From the NCBI GenBank assembly GCA_049296695.1, contig JBAQSX010000034.1, forward strand, positions 1-25,944: a DNA stretch of 25,944 nt, read 5' to 3'. The DNA is from UBA10906 sp049296695 (GTDB lineage Bacteria > Pseudomonadota > Gammaproteobacteria > Methylococcales > Methylomonadaceae). Position numbers and translations under genes: made by a program. Numbering within the stretch: the stretch's first letter is position 1; each line of letters starts with the position of its first letter. Shown one piece after another: positions 16,208-23,418 of the stretch. Below the pieces are notes generated by a model that was not told where the DNA came from, made no database searches, and saw only the letters and a list, made by a program, of their open reading frames with translations.

Positions 16208-17482
16208 TTACTGTTTTTTATTTAATCTAGCTAATGCTTCTTTTGCATTGTCATAGCCTTGATTAGCGGCTTTAAAATACCAATTTTTTGCTATCAAATA
16301 ATCTTGTGTTACTCCTTTTCCCTCTTCATACATATAACCTAAATTATATTGTGCAACTACATATCCTTGGTACGCTGAATTTAAATATTGTTTAAAAGAA
16401 TTATGATAATCATCAGTCGCATAATAACAGTCCCCTAATAGATTTTGAGTAATATAATTACCTTGCTGTGCTTGTTTTTTTAATTTATTAAAATTAGTTT
16501 TGCAATTTTCTTCAAAAGCCAAGAGTAGGGGAGCTAGTAATAAATATGTAAACGGACCTCTACTTTTTTTAAGCATAAGGGGAGCTGTATCAGTTTCTTC
16601 TTTAAATGTTGATATTAATCCTGTTTCAGGTGGCGTAGTTATTGTTGGTATTGGATTATTAACAGGCTCAAAACTAGCAAAACTAAAATTTCCTTTAATA
16701 ACACCAGTTTTCCACGGCGTTTGTTCACCATTGCTTTCTTCTAGTACCTTTATAGTCACATCATCTAATAATTGCCGAATATCTAAATCAGGTTTTTCAC
16801 GCAAAAACTTTAAAAAGTTTTTGGTATAAATACTATTGCGCTCACCCTCTGGCGAAGCGGTATCGCCTGAAGATGTGGCAGTGGCAATTAATGTTCCGAT
16901 AAGAGTATCATTAATGCTTTTAAAATTTGCCTCATCAAAACCACCAAGCACATTACCGCTTTTGGTTTTAATGCCAAACGCCTTACTAAATAAATTACTA
17001 CGACAAGCATCTAATACAATTAAATTAGATTGCTCTTTATCACTACCCAAGGTCATTAAAATATGTTTAACAGGCACAGATTTTTGTAAAAACTGCATTT
17101 TATTATCAGCAGACGCGTCTGTTGGAACTAAATAAGGCATATTATCTACTTCAACCCCGTGTCCTGAATAATACAAAAAAACCAGCTTTTCGCCTTGATA
17201 ACTTTTAATATGGTTTCCAAATTTATTAATTTCATTGAGCATGGTGTCTGAATTAGCATCGAGAACGATTTTGACCTCATCATTATTAAAATGATAAATC
17301 TCTTTTAATACCGCCGCGACATCATTGGCATCATTAATATCATTGTCTAAATTATATAAACTGGCGTTGTAATGGGCGTTACCCATAATTAAAGCAAAAC
17401 GTTTAGGCACAGCAAAACAAACTGAGCTGGTCATTAGAGCGATTATTAAAATAATAAAAGCGAGTAATTTGTTTGGGTTCAT
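16208..17482 (-). CDS. Exported caspase-like (peptidase C14) protein with Sel1 repeats
   Basis: A 424-residue protein. Residues 1-24 form a signal peptide (basic start, hydrophobic core, SVCFA). A caspase-fold domain follows: KRFALIMGNAHY, a conserved DNDINDANDVAAVLK helix, the catalytic histidine H108 in YYSGHGVEVD and the catalytic cysteine C160 in LIVLDACRSN, then ATSSGDTASPEGERNSIYTK. After a linker ending SFEPVNNPIPT comes a short hydrophobic stretch (FTYLLLAPLLLAF) and about two Sel1-type repeats (LGYMYEEGKGVTQDYLIAKN, then WYFKAANQG), a protein-interaction scaffold. It is closely related to the caspase at 18935-20437 up to the linker and differs after it. Bacterial C14 proteins usually cut after Arg or Lys; export to the periplasm separates it from cytoplasmic targets. 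Confidence 0.9.
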   Translation of the reverse strand: MNPNKLLAFIILIIALMTSSVCFAVPKRFALIMGNAHYNASLYNLDNDINDANDVAAVLKEIYHFNNDEVKIVLDANSDTMLNEINKFGNHIKSYQGEKLVFLYYSGHGVEVDNMPYLVPTDASADNKMQFLQKSVPVKHILMTLGSDKEQSNLIVLDACRSNLFSKAFGIKTKSGNVLGGFDEANFKSINDTLIGTLIATATSSGDTASPEGERNSIYTKNFLKFLREKPDLDIRQLLDDVTIKVLEESNGEQTPWKTGVIKGNFSFASFEPVNNPIPTITTPPETGLISTFKEETDTAPLMLKKSRGPFTYLLLAPLLLAFEENCKTNFNKLKKQAQQGNYITQNLLGDCYYATDDYHNSFKQYLNSAYQGYVVAQYNLGYMYEEGKGVTQDYLIAKNWYFKAANQGYDNAKEALARLNKKQ

Positions 17483-17508
17483 AGCATTACCTGTTTTGAT
17501 AGTGTCAT

Positions 17509-18783
17509 TTATTCAATATTTAACTGCTCAGTAAAATACGTTTTATGTTTTAATAAAAACTTTTCGGCATCATGCCATAATTTATCATTTAGTTTTTTGC
17601 CGCTTAAATTAGCATAACGTGGCTCATTTATTATTAATTGCTTTAATGTTTTATCCTGAGCAGTTATTTGTCTCCAGTTGGGTATGTCAAAAATATGATT
17701 AAACAAATACGCCATTAACGGTGAAAATAAATGCGGGGCAATTTCGACTAATACTGCAAAACAAGGTTTTTCGGCTAAGCTTGCATCATCAAATACAGTA
17801 TCACTATACTCTTGGTTAATCTCTTCAATACTTAATAGCGCAGGATTTAACATGGCTTGTCCTATTTCATGAAGACACCATTGTTCAAAACAATGAAACT
17901 GCGCCACGGTTTTGGTTTTTTTATCGCTTTTTGCTAATAATTCAGCAAACGCTATTTGATAAGCCGCTTTATCATTAGCGTTTTTCCATTCATCTGTCTG
18001 CATTGCTAATTCGCGTAATTGTTTTAAGTCTTCTAATTGCCAATTAGCTAACGGTTTTGAATTTCTTTTTTCCTTAATTTGCACATTTTTATTTAACCAG
18101 ATTTGCGGTGTTAAACGACAAGATACTAATAATCCATAATAAGCATTACATTGTTCTATCACACTGGTAAATAAATCTTCAAATAAGCTATCTTGTTGAA
18201 AACCCATTTTTAATGGTTTGAGACAAACATCTATAATATGCGCTAAACACAGTTCTTCAGGTAGTTTTATCCCGCTTTGTGCTACTGTTAAATAGATTGC
18301 ACCATATTTTTCGTTGTGTTCTGTTTTTTGCCATTTCAGTTTTCTTAATTGATTTTGCAATTGTTTAAAACTTAATTGCTGGCTTTCGATAAATTGAGGA
18401 TTAGGATAACGAGCAACGGTAGTGCTTTGCCAATAATCATTAATATGTAAATAACAAAAACGACTTAATAATTGGTGAGTTTTGTTAGGTTCATAATGCC
18501 TATTGGTACTTGAACTACTAATTGGACGATATAAAATAGCATTGTTTAAATAAAACAACACTTCGTCATTAATTTCAAAACAATTACCATTTAACGTTAT
18601 TATTGTTGTGCAAATATTATTAGTGGGATAGAGTAACTTTTGGTTGTAATACTTTTTCTTTTTGCTATTGCAGAATAATAAGACTAAACCAACATAAAAA
18701 TATTCTAGGTTAAGCTTTTTATTTTCATTAAGTTGTTGTAATAGCTCAATACAATCTTGACTAAAGGGATAAATGACATTCAT
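17509..18783 (-). CDS. Unknown 424-residue cytoplasmic protein between the two caspase genes
   Basis: No signal peptide, no clear transmembrane helix, no motif I recognise. It is rich in aromatic residues, with an all-helical-looking second half (NWQLEDLKQLRELAMQTDEW, then HCFEQWCLHEIGQAML) and a C-terminal KKLNDKLWHDAEKFLLKHK segment. It begins directly after the hairpin repeat at 18832-18917 and ends 26 bp before the Sel1-caspase gene, so it heads the caspase-Sel1/161-residue/Lon-like operon. Size and place suggest a cytoplasmic regulator or partner of the membrane and exported components, but nothing in the sequence tells what it does. Confidence 0.55.
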   Translation of the reverse strand: MNVIYPFSQDCIELLQQLNENKKLNLEYFYVGLVLLFCNSKKKKYYNQKLLYPTNNICTTIITLNGNCFEINDEVLFYLNNAILYRPISSSSTNRHYEPNKTHQLLSRFCYLHINDYWQSTTVARYPNPQFIESQQLSFKQLQNQLRKLKWQKTEHNEKYGAIYLTVAQSGIKLPEELCLAHIIDVCLKPLKMGFQQDSLFEDLFTSVIEQCNAYYGLLVSCRLTPQIWLNKNVQIKEKRNSKPLANWQLEDLKQLRELAMQTDEWKNANDKAAYQIAFAELLAKSDKKTKTVAQFHCFEQWCLHEIGQAMLNPALLSIEEINQEYSDTVFDDASLAEKPCFAVLVEIAPHLFSPLMAYLFNHIFDIPNWRQITAQDKTLKQLIINEPRYANLSGKKLNDKLWHDAEKFLLKHKTYFTEQLNIE

Positions 18784-18831
18784 GATTAATTACCTTTTAA
18801 CATAACTACCCAGCTTGTTTTAATTATTCTA

Positions 18832-18917
18832 TTGTCTGAATTAGGATTCACAGGATTATAGGATTTTCAAGATTTATCCTGTTAATCTTAAAATCCTGTA
18901 AATCCTAATTCAGACAA
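18832..18917. repeat. 86-bp hairpin element, copy 1 of the TTGTCTGAAT family
   Basis: The ends TTGTCTGAATTAGGATT and AATCCTAATTCAGACAA are perfect 17-bp inverted repeats, and pairing continues with one mismatch through ACAGGATT. The inside contains several ATCCTGT/ACAGGAT half-units. A second copy lies at 25277-25361. It sits between the DUF1566-caspase stop and the unknown 424-residue gene, so it may end or process that transcript. Confidence 0.85.
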
Positions 18918-18934
18918 AAAAACAAAAAGCAAAA

Positions 18935-19069
18935 TCACTGTCCCGCGCGAACTAATCGAACAAAGTTACCGTTATTCTTATTGTACCAACCACCGTAAAC
19001 ACCAAGATCGAAATCCACTATCCACACATCGTTACTATCATTAGCAACAGGCGAGGCAGACCAATACCA
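18935..19069 (-). other. Possible diversity-generating variable region at the 3' end of the DUF1566 domain
   Basis: The last 45 residues have the layout of C-type-lectin variable regions hypermutated by retroelements: WYWSAS, then a run rich in Asn, Asp, Gly and Tyr encoded by codons ending in T or C, then the invariant-looking FVRLVRAGQ end. TAC and TTC codons in this stretch contrast with the TAT/TTT preference elsewhere. No reverse transcriptase or template repeat is present in this window, so this is only a candidate. Confidence 0.3.
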
Positions 19070-20437
19070 AGGATAATTTTCAGGCATATTAGGAAATACC
19101 TCAGTTAATAGAGTGGGGCGAGTATAACCACTGTTGTCAGTACAGCCGTTATATTGCCATTCTTCAGCATCGGTATTAACACTTGAATTCCATGTTGTCG
19201 GTTGTCCACTACTGCAATACACTAAAGTTTTTAATTCTTTAATAGTGGGTAATCGCCAATCGTTATAATGACTATCACTAGAATGATTGAGTTTCATGGC
19301 ATTATCCCTAGTATATGTTTTAGCGTCTCCTTGGCACGTTGTGCCATTCCATTTTTGTCCTACCGAACAACGTTGCCACATTAAATGTGTTTGCGTATCT
19401 TTTACTAAATCGTCTTTTACTAAATAACGATTGATTTTTTGCCAGTCATTTATATTATCTTGTGCTGTTTTATTATTTGAAGTTTCTATTTTGGCTATAT
19501 TTGTGGGTATTGGATTATTAACAGGCTCAAAACTAGCAAGACTAAACCGTCCTTTAATTAAACCACCATGCCAAGGCATTTGTCCGCCGTGCGTTTCTTC
19601 ATTAACCGCATTTGCCACATCATCTAATAATAAACGAATATCATCATTAGTTTTTTTGCGTAAAATTGATAATAAATGTTTAGTATAAATACTATTACGT
19701 TCTCCTACAGGAGACGCGGTATCGCCTGAAGAGGTTGCGGTAGCGATGAGTGTGCCTGTTAAACTATTTGTAATACTTTTAAACGTTTCTTGAATATAAC
19801 CGTTTAATACCTCACCGCCTTTTGTTTTAATACCAAAGGCTTTACTAAAAGGATTATTACGACAGGCATCTAAAATGAGTAAATTTAATTGATTATCTTG
19901 TTCGCCTAATACCGCTAAAATATTTTTAACTGGAATTGCAGAACGGGTGAATTGCAATTTATCCTCAGCCGAGGCATCAATTGGTATAATATATTGCGTC
20001 CCATCAATTTCTATTCCGTGACCTGAATAATAAAATAAAGCCACTTTTTGCCCTTGATAAGATTTTACCTTATTAGCAAATTCACTGATTTTTCTTGTCG
20101 TGTTTTTTTCATCGGCATCAATAATAGTTTGCACTTCATCAAAATTAAAAGCGTTTTTTAACAAACTTGCCATATCATTAGCGTCGTTAATATCGTTATC
20201 TAATTTATCCAAACTATTAGCTTGATAATGGGCATTGCCAATAATTAAAGCAAAACGTTTAGCATTGTCAAAGTTTATTTGAGTATCTGAAAAACCAGAT
20301 GAATAATATTGACTTCTCGATGATGAAATATAGGGGGAATAATCTCTTTTAGAATTATCAGAACACCCGTTTAATAAAATACTATTAACAAAGAAAATAA
20401 TTACTAATTGGCTATGATTTTTTTTGAAAAAAAACAT
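18935..20437 (-). CDS. Caspase-like lipoprotein with C-terminal DUF1566 (C-type-lectin-like) domain
   Basis: A 500-residue protein. It starts with a lipoprotein signal peptide (ILLNGC, lipidated C25), then a caspase/peptidase C14 domain: RFALIIGNAHY, DNDINDANDMASLLK, H140 in YYSGHGIEID, C192 in LILDACRNN, and ATSSGDTASPVGERNSIYTK. After the linker SFEPVNNPIPT comes a DUF1566/Lcl-type domain (about 335-500): DTQTHLMWQRC, SHYNDWRLPTIKELKTLV, YPWYWSASPVANDSNDVWIV and the terminal NFVRLVRAGQ. DUF1566 has a C-type-lectin-like fold and is known among targets of diversity-generating retroelements. AAGGAG five bases before the ATG is a strong ribosome site. It is a paralogue of the Sel1-caspase two genes downstream. 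Predicted to be membrane-anchored with ligand binding controlling the peptidase, by inference. Confidence 0.9.
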   Translation of the reverse strand: MFFFKKNHSQLVIIFFVNSILLNGCSDNSKRDYSPYISSSRSQYYSSGFSDTQINFDNAKRFALIIGNAHYQANSLDKLDNDINDANDMASLLKNAFNFDEVQTIIDADEKNTTRKISEFANKVKSYQGQKVALFYYSGHGIEIDGTQYIIPIDASAEDKLQFTRSAIPVKNILAVLGEQDNQLNLLILDACRNNPFSKAFGIKTKGGEVLNGYIQETFKSITNSLTGTLIATATSSGDTASPVGERNSIYTKHLLSILRKKTNDDIRLLLDDVANAVNEETHGGQMPWHGGLIKGRFSLASFEPVNNPIPTNIAKIETSNNKTAQDNINDWQKINRYLVKDDLVKDTQTHLMWQRCSVGQKWNGTTCQGDAKTYTRDNAMKLNHSSDSHYNDWRLPTIKELKTLVYCSSGQPTTWNSSVNTDAEEWQYNGCTDNSGYTRPTLLTEVFPNMPENYPWYWSASPVANDSNDVWIVDFDLGVYGGWYNKNNGNFVRLVRAGQ

Positions 20438-20471
20438 AAAAACTCCTTTTTGATTTTTTTAAAAGCTTAAT

Positions 20472-21791
20472 TTATTTAACATGAAGTGTTAATTTTTCAA
20501 TTAACACTTCACCGCGTGTTTTTTCACGATAACCCGCTTCAATATCAGTAGCATCTTCTACGGGCAGATAATCGGCATGAAGTATATCTTTATTGAATTG
20601 CCAAGGCGATTGTAAATCTTGTTTAGCGGCAACACAAATTAACTGCTCAAAACCTGTTTTATCAAAACGATAATTAAAATTCGCCTCTGCTGAGGGAATA
20701 GTAATGGTTTGTTGCGCTTTTAAATAGCCATCTTGTTTTAAATTAGGAAATACAGGGCGCACACGGCGTTTGGTATCGCTAATAAAACAATGCACCTGCG
20801 CTTCTTGATTGACTGTTACTGAAAAACTCAATAATTCACTGGGGTGATAAATAGGATAGCTATAACCTTTAGAGCTATCTAATTTTAAAGTTAATTTAGG
20901 CGGTGGTGGCGTGATGACTTCTTGTCTTAACTGCTCATAACTGGGTAAATTATCTTGCGTTAAACAGTGCTGATAATTAATACCTGTGAGTTTGCCTAAT
21001 AATTGCATAGTGCTAAATTGAATTAACGTGCGAACCGCTTGACCGCCACTTTCATTATTTTCATTACTAACATCAATATACGCGCCTATATTCGATTTAA
21101 GCCGCGCTCCAAAATCAAGCGCGGAACTACTTTTCATTACTGCAATAGAATTTGAAATAGCACTACCATTTTTTAATTGCAAATTATTCCAATCAAGTAA
21201 TTGTAAATCCAAACTAATAATGCTACTGATTTTATCAGCAGACCCGCCTAAATCACCAAAACCTAAACTAATACTGCCACCGCGTGATTGTGAAATAACA
21301 TTGTCATCAACTTGAGAAATAGAACCCATAATTATCCACTGTGGACGACTAAATGTAGTTGGGGTTTCAATAGCATATTGTTGCCATATTTTAATAATAC
21401 TAGGGTCAATTAATGTGGTGTCATTAAGATGCTGATTTGTATTTGATGTATAAGAAGAGGGGGCGATATTGGATAAATGCACATAACGAAAAGCATTGCT
21501 TTGTGTTGATAATAAAGAAATAGCATTAAACAACATATCAATGCCACTATTTAAATTAATTTTATCTCCCGCACGATTAGGAATACCAAATGAAGTTAAA
21601 TAAATGGGCGGTATTTTCTCTTTTAGCAATAAGTTATCCATGCACATTAAGGCATTATCCATATTAGTAACATTACGGATTGGCTTGCTAATAGGCTGTC
21701 TTAAATTATAGGCTAAATTAGGATTACTAAAACAGCCACTTAATTGCAAAGCAATTAATAGAATAATAAAACGCTTAATAAGTATTAACAT
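20472..21791 (-). CDS. CsgG-like lipoprotein with a C-terminal DUF4384-like domain
   Basis: From the ATG at 21791 the product has 439 residues and begins MLILIKRFIILLIALQLSGC, a lipoprotein signal with lipidated C20. The open frame extends to 21887, but that stretch encodes an intergenic hairpin, so the internal start is chosen. The N-terminal part resembles CsgG/HfaB-type outer-membrane assembly lipoproteins: WIIMGSISQVDDNVISQSRG, SISLGFGDLGG, SSIISLDLQLLDWNNLQLKN, then VRTLIQFSTMQLLGKLTG, matching the CsgG order of strand, glycine-rich loop, strand and C-terminal helix. Residues about 310-439 look like DUF4384 (YHPSELLSFSVTVNQEAQVH, VRPVFPN, QTITIPSAEANF). CsgG forms the curli export pore. 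Here it follows genes for small secreted repeat proteins and an OmpA-like protein, supporting a secretion or assembly role. Confidence 0.68.
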   Translation of the reverse strand: MLILIKRFIILLIALQLSGCFSNPNLAYNLRQPISKPIRNVTNMDNALMCMDNLLLKEKIPPIYLTSFGIPNRAGDKINLNSGIDMLFNAISLLSTQSNAFRYVHLSNIAPSSYTSNTNQHLNDTTLIDPSIIKIWQQYAIETPTTFSRPQWIIMGSISQVDDNVISQSRGGSISLGFGDLGGSADKISSIISLDLQLLDWNNLQLKNGSAISNSIAVMKSSSALDFGARLKSNIGAYIDVSNENNESGGQAVRTLIQFSTMQLLGKLTGINYQHCLTQDNLPSYEQLRQEVITPPPPKLTLKLDSSKGYSYPIYHPSELLSFSVTVNQEAQVHCFISDTKRRVRPVFPNLKQDGYLKAQQTITIPSAEANFNYRFDKTGFEQLICVAAKQDLQSPWQFNKDILHADYLPVEDATDIEAGYREKTRGEVLIEKLTLHVK

Positions 21792-21814
21792 AATGGCATA
21801 ATCCAGTTTAAGAG

Positions 21815-21836
21815 AGTACAAAGCAAGCTTTGTACT
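21815..21836. promoter_or_regulatory. Perfect hairpin in the leader of the CsgG-like gene
   Basis: AGTACAAAGC and GCTTTGTACT form a perfect 10-bp stem separated by AA (in practice a 9-bp stem with a CAAG loop). It lies in the 68-bp gap between the 100-residue secreted protein gene and the CsgG-like gene. There is no T-run, so it may be an RNA-processing or stability element rather than a terminator. Confidence 0.55.
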
Positions 21837-21859
21837 GCTCTGTTTAAATAAATAGAGAA

Positions 21860-22162
21860 CTAAGGTTTTCCATAACAATTTCGGCATATAACAGTAACCG
21901 AACCATTCACAACGGTATTTTGTTCACGCGGTGGATTAGTTGCATTATGAGTTGTACCAATTTCAACGTTTTGATTAGCCGCTTGTCCTGCATTGTTATA
22001 AATAACCTTATCTTGTTTTGGGCCATCTTGTGCATAAGCTTTTGCAATTAAATTATTGGTTTTTGCGGCAACACTGGGCGCGACATGATTGCGTTGATTT
22101 AATTCATCGGCTTGCGCGGTATTAAATAGCAATAAGGCTAAACATAAAGTAATTTTATTCAT
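21860..22162 (-). CDS. Small secreted protein of the CsgG/OmpA cluster
   Basis: 100 residues with a clear signal peptide (MNKITLCLALLLFNTAQADE, cleavage after AQA). The mature part is short, polar and Asn/Gln-rich (NNAGQAANQNVEIGTTHNAT, then VVNGSVTVICRNCYGKP) and contains a QNVEIGTTHNAT segment reminiscent of the Q-x-x-I-G-x-x-N pattern in neighbouring repeat proteins. A CRNC pair lies near the C-terminus. Its ATG lies within the last codons of the OmpA-like gene (8-bp overlap, ATGAATAA), so it is translated with it. It could be a minor subunit or chaperone for the CsgG-like exporter; no family is recognised. Confidence 0.65.
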   Translation of the reverse strand: MNKITLCLALLLFNTAQADELNQRNHVAPSVAAKTNNLIAKAYAQDGPKQDKVIYNNAGQAANQNVEIGTTHNATNPPREQNTVVNGSVTVICRNCYGKP

Positions 22163-22667
22163 GAGTTAATTCTCGATTATTGGCAAATTCAACGCGACGA
22201 TTTATCGCATCAGTAGGGTCGGTATTTTCTAATGGTTTATCATAACTAAAGCCTTCGGCAATTAAACGTTGTTCATTAACACCTTGTGCTATTAAAAACT
22301 GTTTAATGGTTTGGGCGCGTTGCTGGCTTAATGTTAAATTACGTTGATATGCCCCCGTTTTATTAGCATGACCTTGAACATGATAAGATTCTTGCGGGGT
22401 TTCATTCATGACTTGAGCGACATTAGTTAATACTGTTTTAGCATTAATCGTTAATTGATAAGAGGCATTAGCAAATAATACATCATCTAATACCGCTGTT
22501 TTTTTAGGCTCAACACCTTTAGTGCGACAATCCATAGGAACATGTTTGCCATTAAGGGCGCGTAATAATTCACAGCGTGAAGTATTCTCGTTAATACTTA
22601 ATAACTCTTTTGCATTGGCTGTATTTGCGCTAACTAATAAAGTGCAAAGAAAAATAATAATAAACAT
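22155..22667 (-). CDS. OmpA C-terminal-domain protein, probably periplasmic
   Basis: From the ATG at 22667 the product has 170 residues with a signal peptide (MFIIIFLCTLLVSANTANA). This start follows AGGAG by eight bases, and the stop of the preceding gene overlaps it as TAATG, so it is preferred over an ATG at 22685. The domain (about 60-165) has the OmpA-like order LDDVLFANASYQLT, YHVQGHANKTG, LTLSQQRAQTIKQFLIAQGV, RLIAEGFSYDKPL and INRRVEF. OmpA-like domains bind diaminopimelate in peptidoglycan. The arginine of LSxxRA is kept (R117), but the usual Asp of GHTD is Asn here (N102), which could weaken binding. It probably anchors the adjacent CsgG-like system to the cell wall. Confidence 0.85.
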   Translation of the reverse strand: MFIIIFLCTLLVSANTANAKELLSINENTSRCELLRALNGKHVPMDCRTKGVEPKKTAVLDDVLFANASYQLTINAKTVLTNVAQVMNETPQESYHVQGHANKTGAYQRNLTLSQQRAQTIKQFLIAQGVNEQRLIAEGFSYDKPLENTDPTDAINRRVEFANNRELTHE

Positions 22668-22933
22668 TAGTGCTTCTCCTGACAAAGTGACGAATTATTA
22701 TCGGGCAATAATAACTGTATTGCGCTATTTTTCCCAATGATAATTTGTTTTATATTTTTGCATGTTAGTGTATGTTTTTTTATTGACTTAGATTCATTTG
22801 TGCCAATAACAACACGGTTTTTATTATTATCACCAATAACGCCGAGTTGAATATCATTTAAATCAATGGTAGCGGTATCTTGTGCAAAAACATTCGCTGT
22901 AATTAATGCTAACAAAATAATATAACGCTTCAT
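22667..22933 (-). CDS. Small secreted protein with curlin-like half-repeats
   Basis: 88 residues with a signal peptide (MKRYIILLALITANVFAQ). The mature part contains LGVIGDNNKNRVVIG and, later, IKQIIIGKNSAIQLLL, both resembling the strand-turn-strand Q-x-x-I-G-x-x-N-x-A pattern of curli subunits and of the next two genes upstream. AAGGA lies eight bases before the start. The stop codon overlaps the ATG of the OmpA-like gene (TAATG). Likely a minor subunit or nucleator-type partner; this is inference from repeat resemblance and position. Confidence 0.6.
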   Translation of the reverse strand: MKRYIILLALITANVFAQDTATIDLNDIQLGVIGDNNKNRVVIGTNESKSIKKHTLTCKNIKQIIIGKNSAIQLLLPDNNSSLCQEKH

Positions 22934-22950
22934 GATGTCTTCCTTAATAG

Positions 22951-22980
22951 AAAAAAGCCGCTTATTACAGCGGCTTTTTA
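22951..22980 (-). terminator. Rho-independent terminator after the curlin-like subunit gene
   Basis: On the minus strand, AAAAAGCCGC and GCGGCTTTTTT form a long stem around an eight-base loop, ending in a T-run. It starts 10 bases after the stop of the 103-residue gene. It would uncouple abundant subunit mRNA from the export genes, with partial read-through. Confidence 0.88.
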
Positions 22981-22989
22981 ATTGCTTGA

Positions 22990-23301
22990 TTAACGATTGA
23001 CAATGCCGCCTAATGCCAGTGAACTACTATTATTATTACCTATTGTTGCTTGTGTAATATTTTTAGCATGAACACTGGATTTAAAATCACCCATTTTTAA
23101 TGTGCCGCGACTGCTAATACCACCGATAGCCATTTCACTTTCGTTTTTATTGCCGATAGTCACTTGAGTAACATTATCTACGGTGACATCGGAAGTGAAA
23201 TTGCCCATTTTGGAATTACCACCCGCTTGAGTGCCACCTGCATAAACGTTAGAACTGAGTGCCAGAAAAATACAACTGACTGTTAAAATTACTGATTTCA
23301 T
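22990..23301 (-). CDS. Secreted curlin-like repeat protein (two tandem repeats)
   Basis: 103 residues: signal peptide MKSVILTVSCIFLALSSNVYA, then two tandem units of about 36-38 residues. Unit 1 runs KMGNFTSDVTVDNVTQVTIG-NKNESEMAIGG and unit 2 runs KMGDFKSSVHAKNITQATIG-NNNSSSLALGG. The TQxTIGNxNxSxxAxGG core resembles curli repeats (Q-x-G-x-x-N-x-A). GGAG lies seven bases before the ATG. It is paralogous to the gene at 23419-23721 and is followed by a strong terminator. A CsgG-like lipoprotein gene downstream supports export and fibre formation. Amyloid character is a prediction. Confidence 0.65.
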   Translation of the reverse strand: MKSVILTVSCIFLALSSNVYAGGTQAGGNSKMGNFTSDVTVDNVTQVTIGNKNESEMAIGGISSRGTLKMGDFKSSVHAKNITQATIGNNNSSSLALGGIVNR

Positions 23302-23305
23302 GATA
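23165..23305. repeat. Direct repeat copy 1, 5' part and ribosome site of the curlin-like gene
   Basis: This stretch and 23585-23725 are offset by exactly 420 bp. Over 23171-23300 they differ at 8 of 130 positions. They cover the signal peptide and the first repeat of the two small secreted genes. Downstream of this the two genes diverge sharply. Confidence 0.85.
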
Positions 23306-23379
23306 TTTCTCCAGTATGGATTTTAATTTAAAAAAATAAGCCATTGATTATAAAACTAACCAATTTATGTAAGAACAGA

Positions 23380-23412
23380 AAAGAGTATCTTATTTGAAAT
23401 AAAACACTCTTT
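23380..23412 (-). terminator. Hairpin after the first small secreted gene
   Basis: AAAGAGT (23380-23386) pairs with ACTCTTT (23406-23412), with an inner TTATTT/AAATAA stem. On the minus strand a TTTTCTGTTCTT tract follows. It lies seven bases after the stop of the 23419-23721 gene, suggesting separate transcription of this subunit. Confidence 0.55.
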
Positions 23413-23418
23413 AACTAC

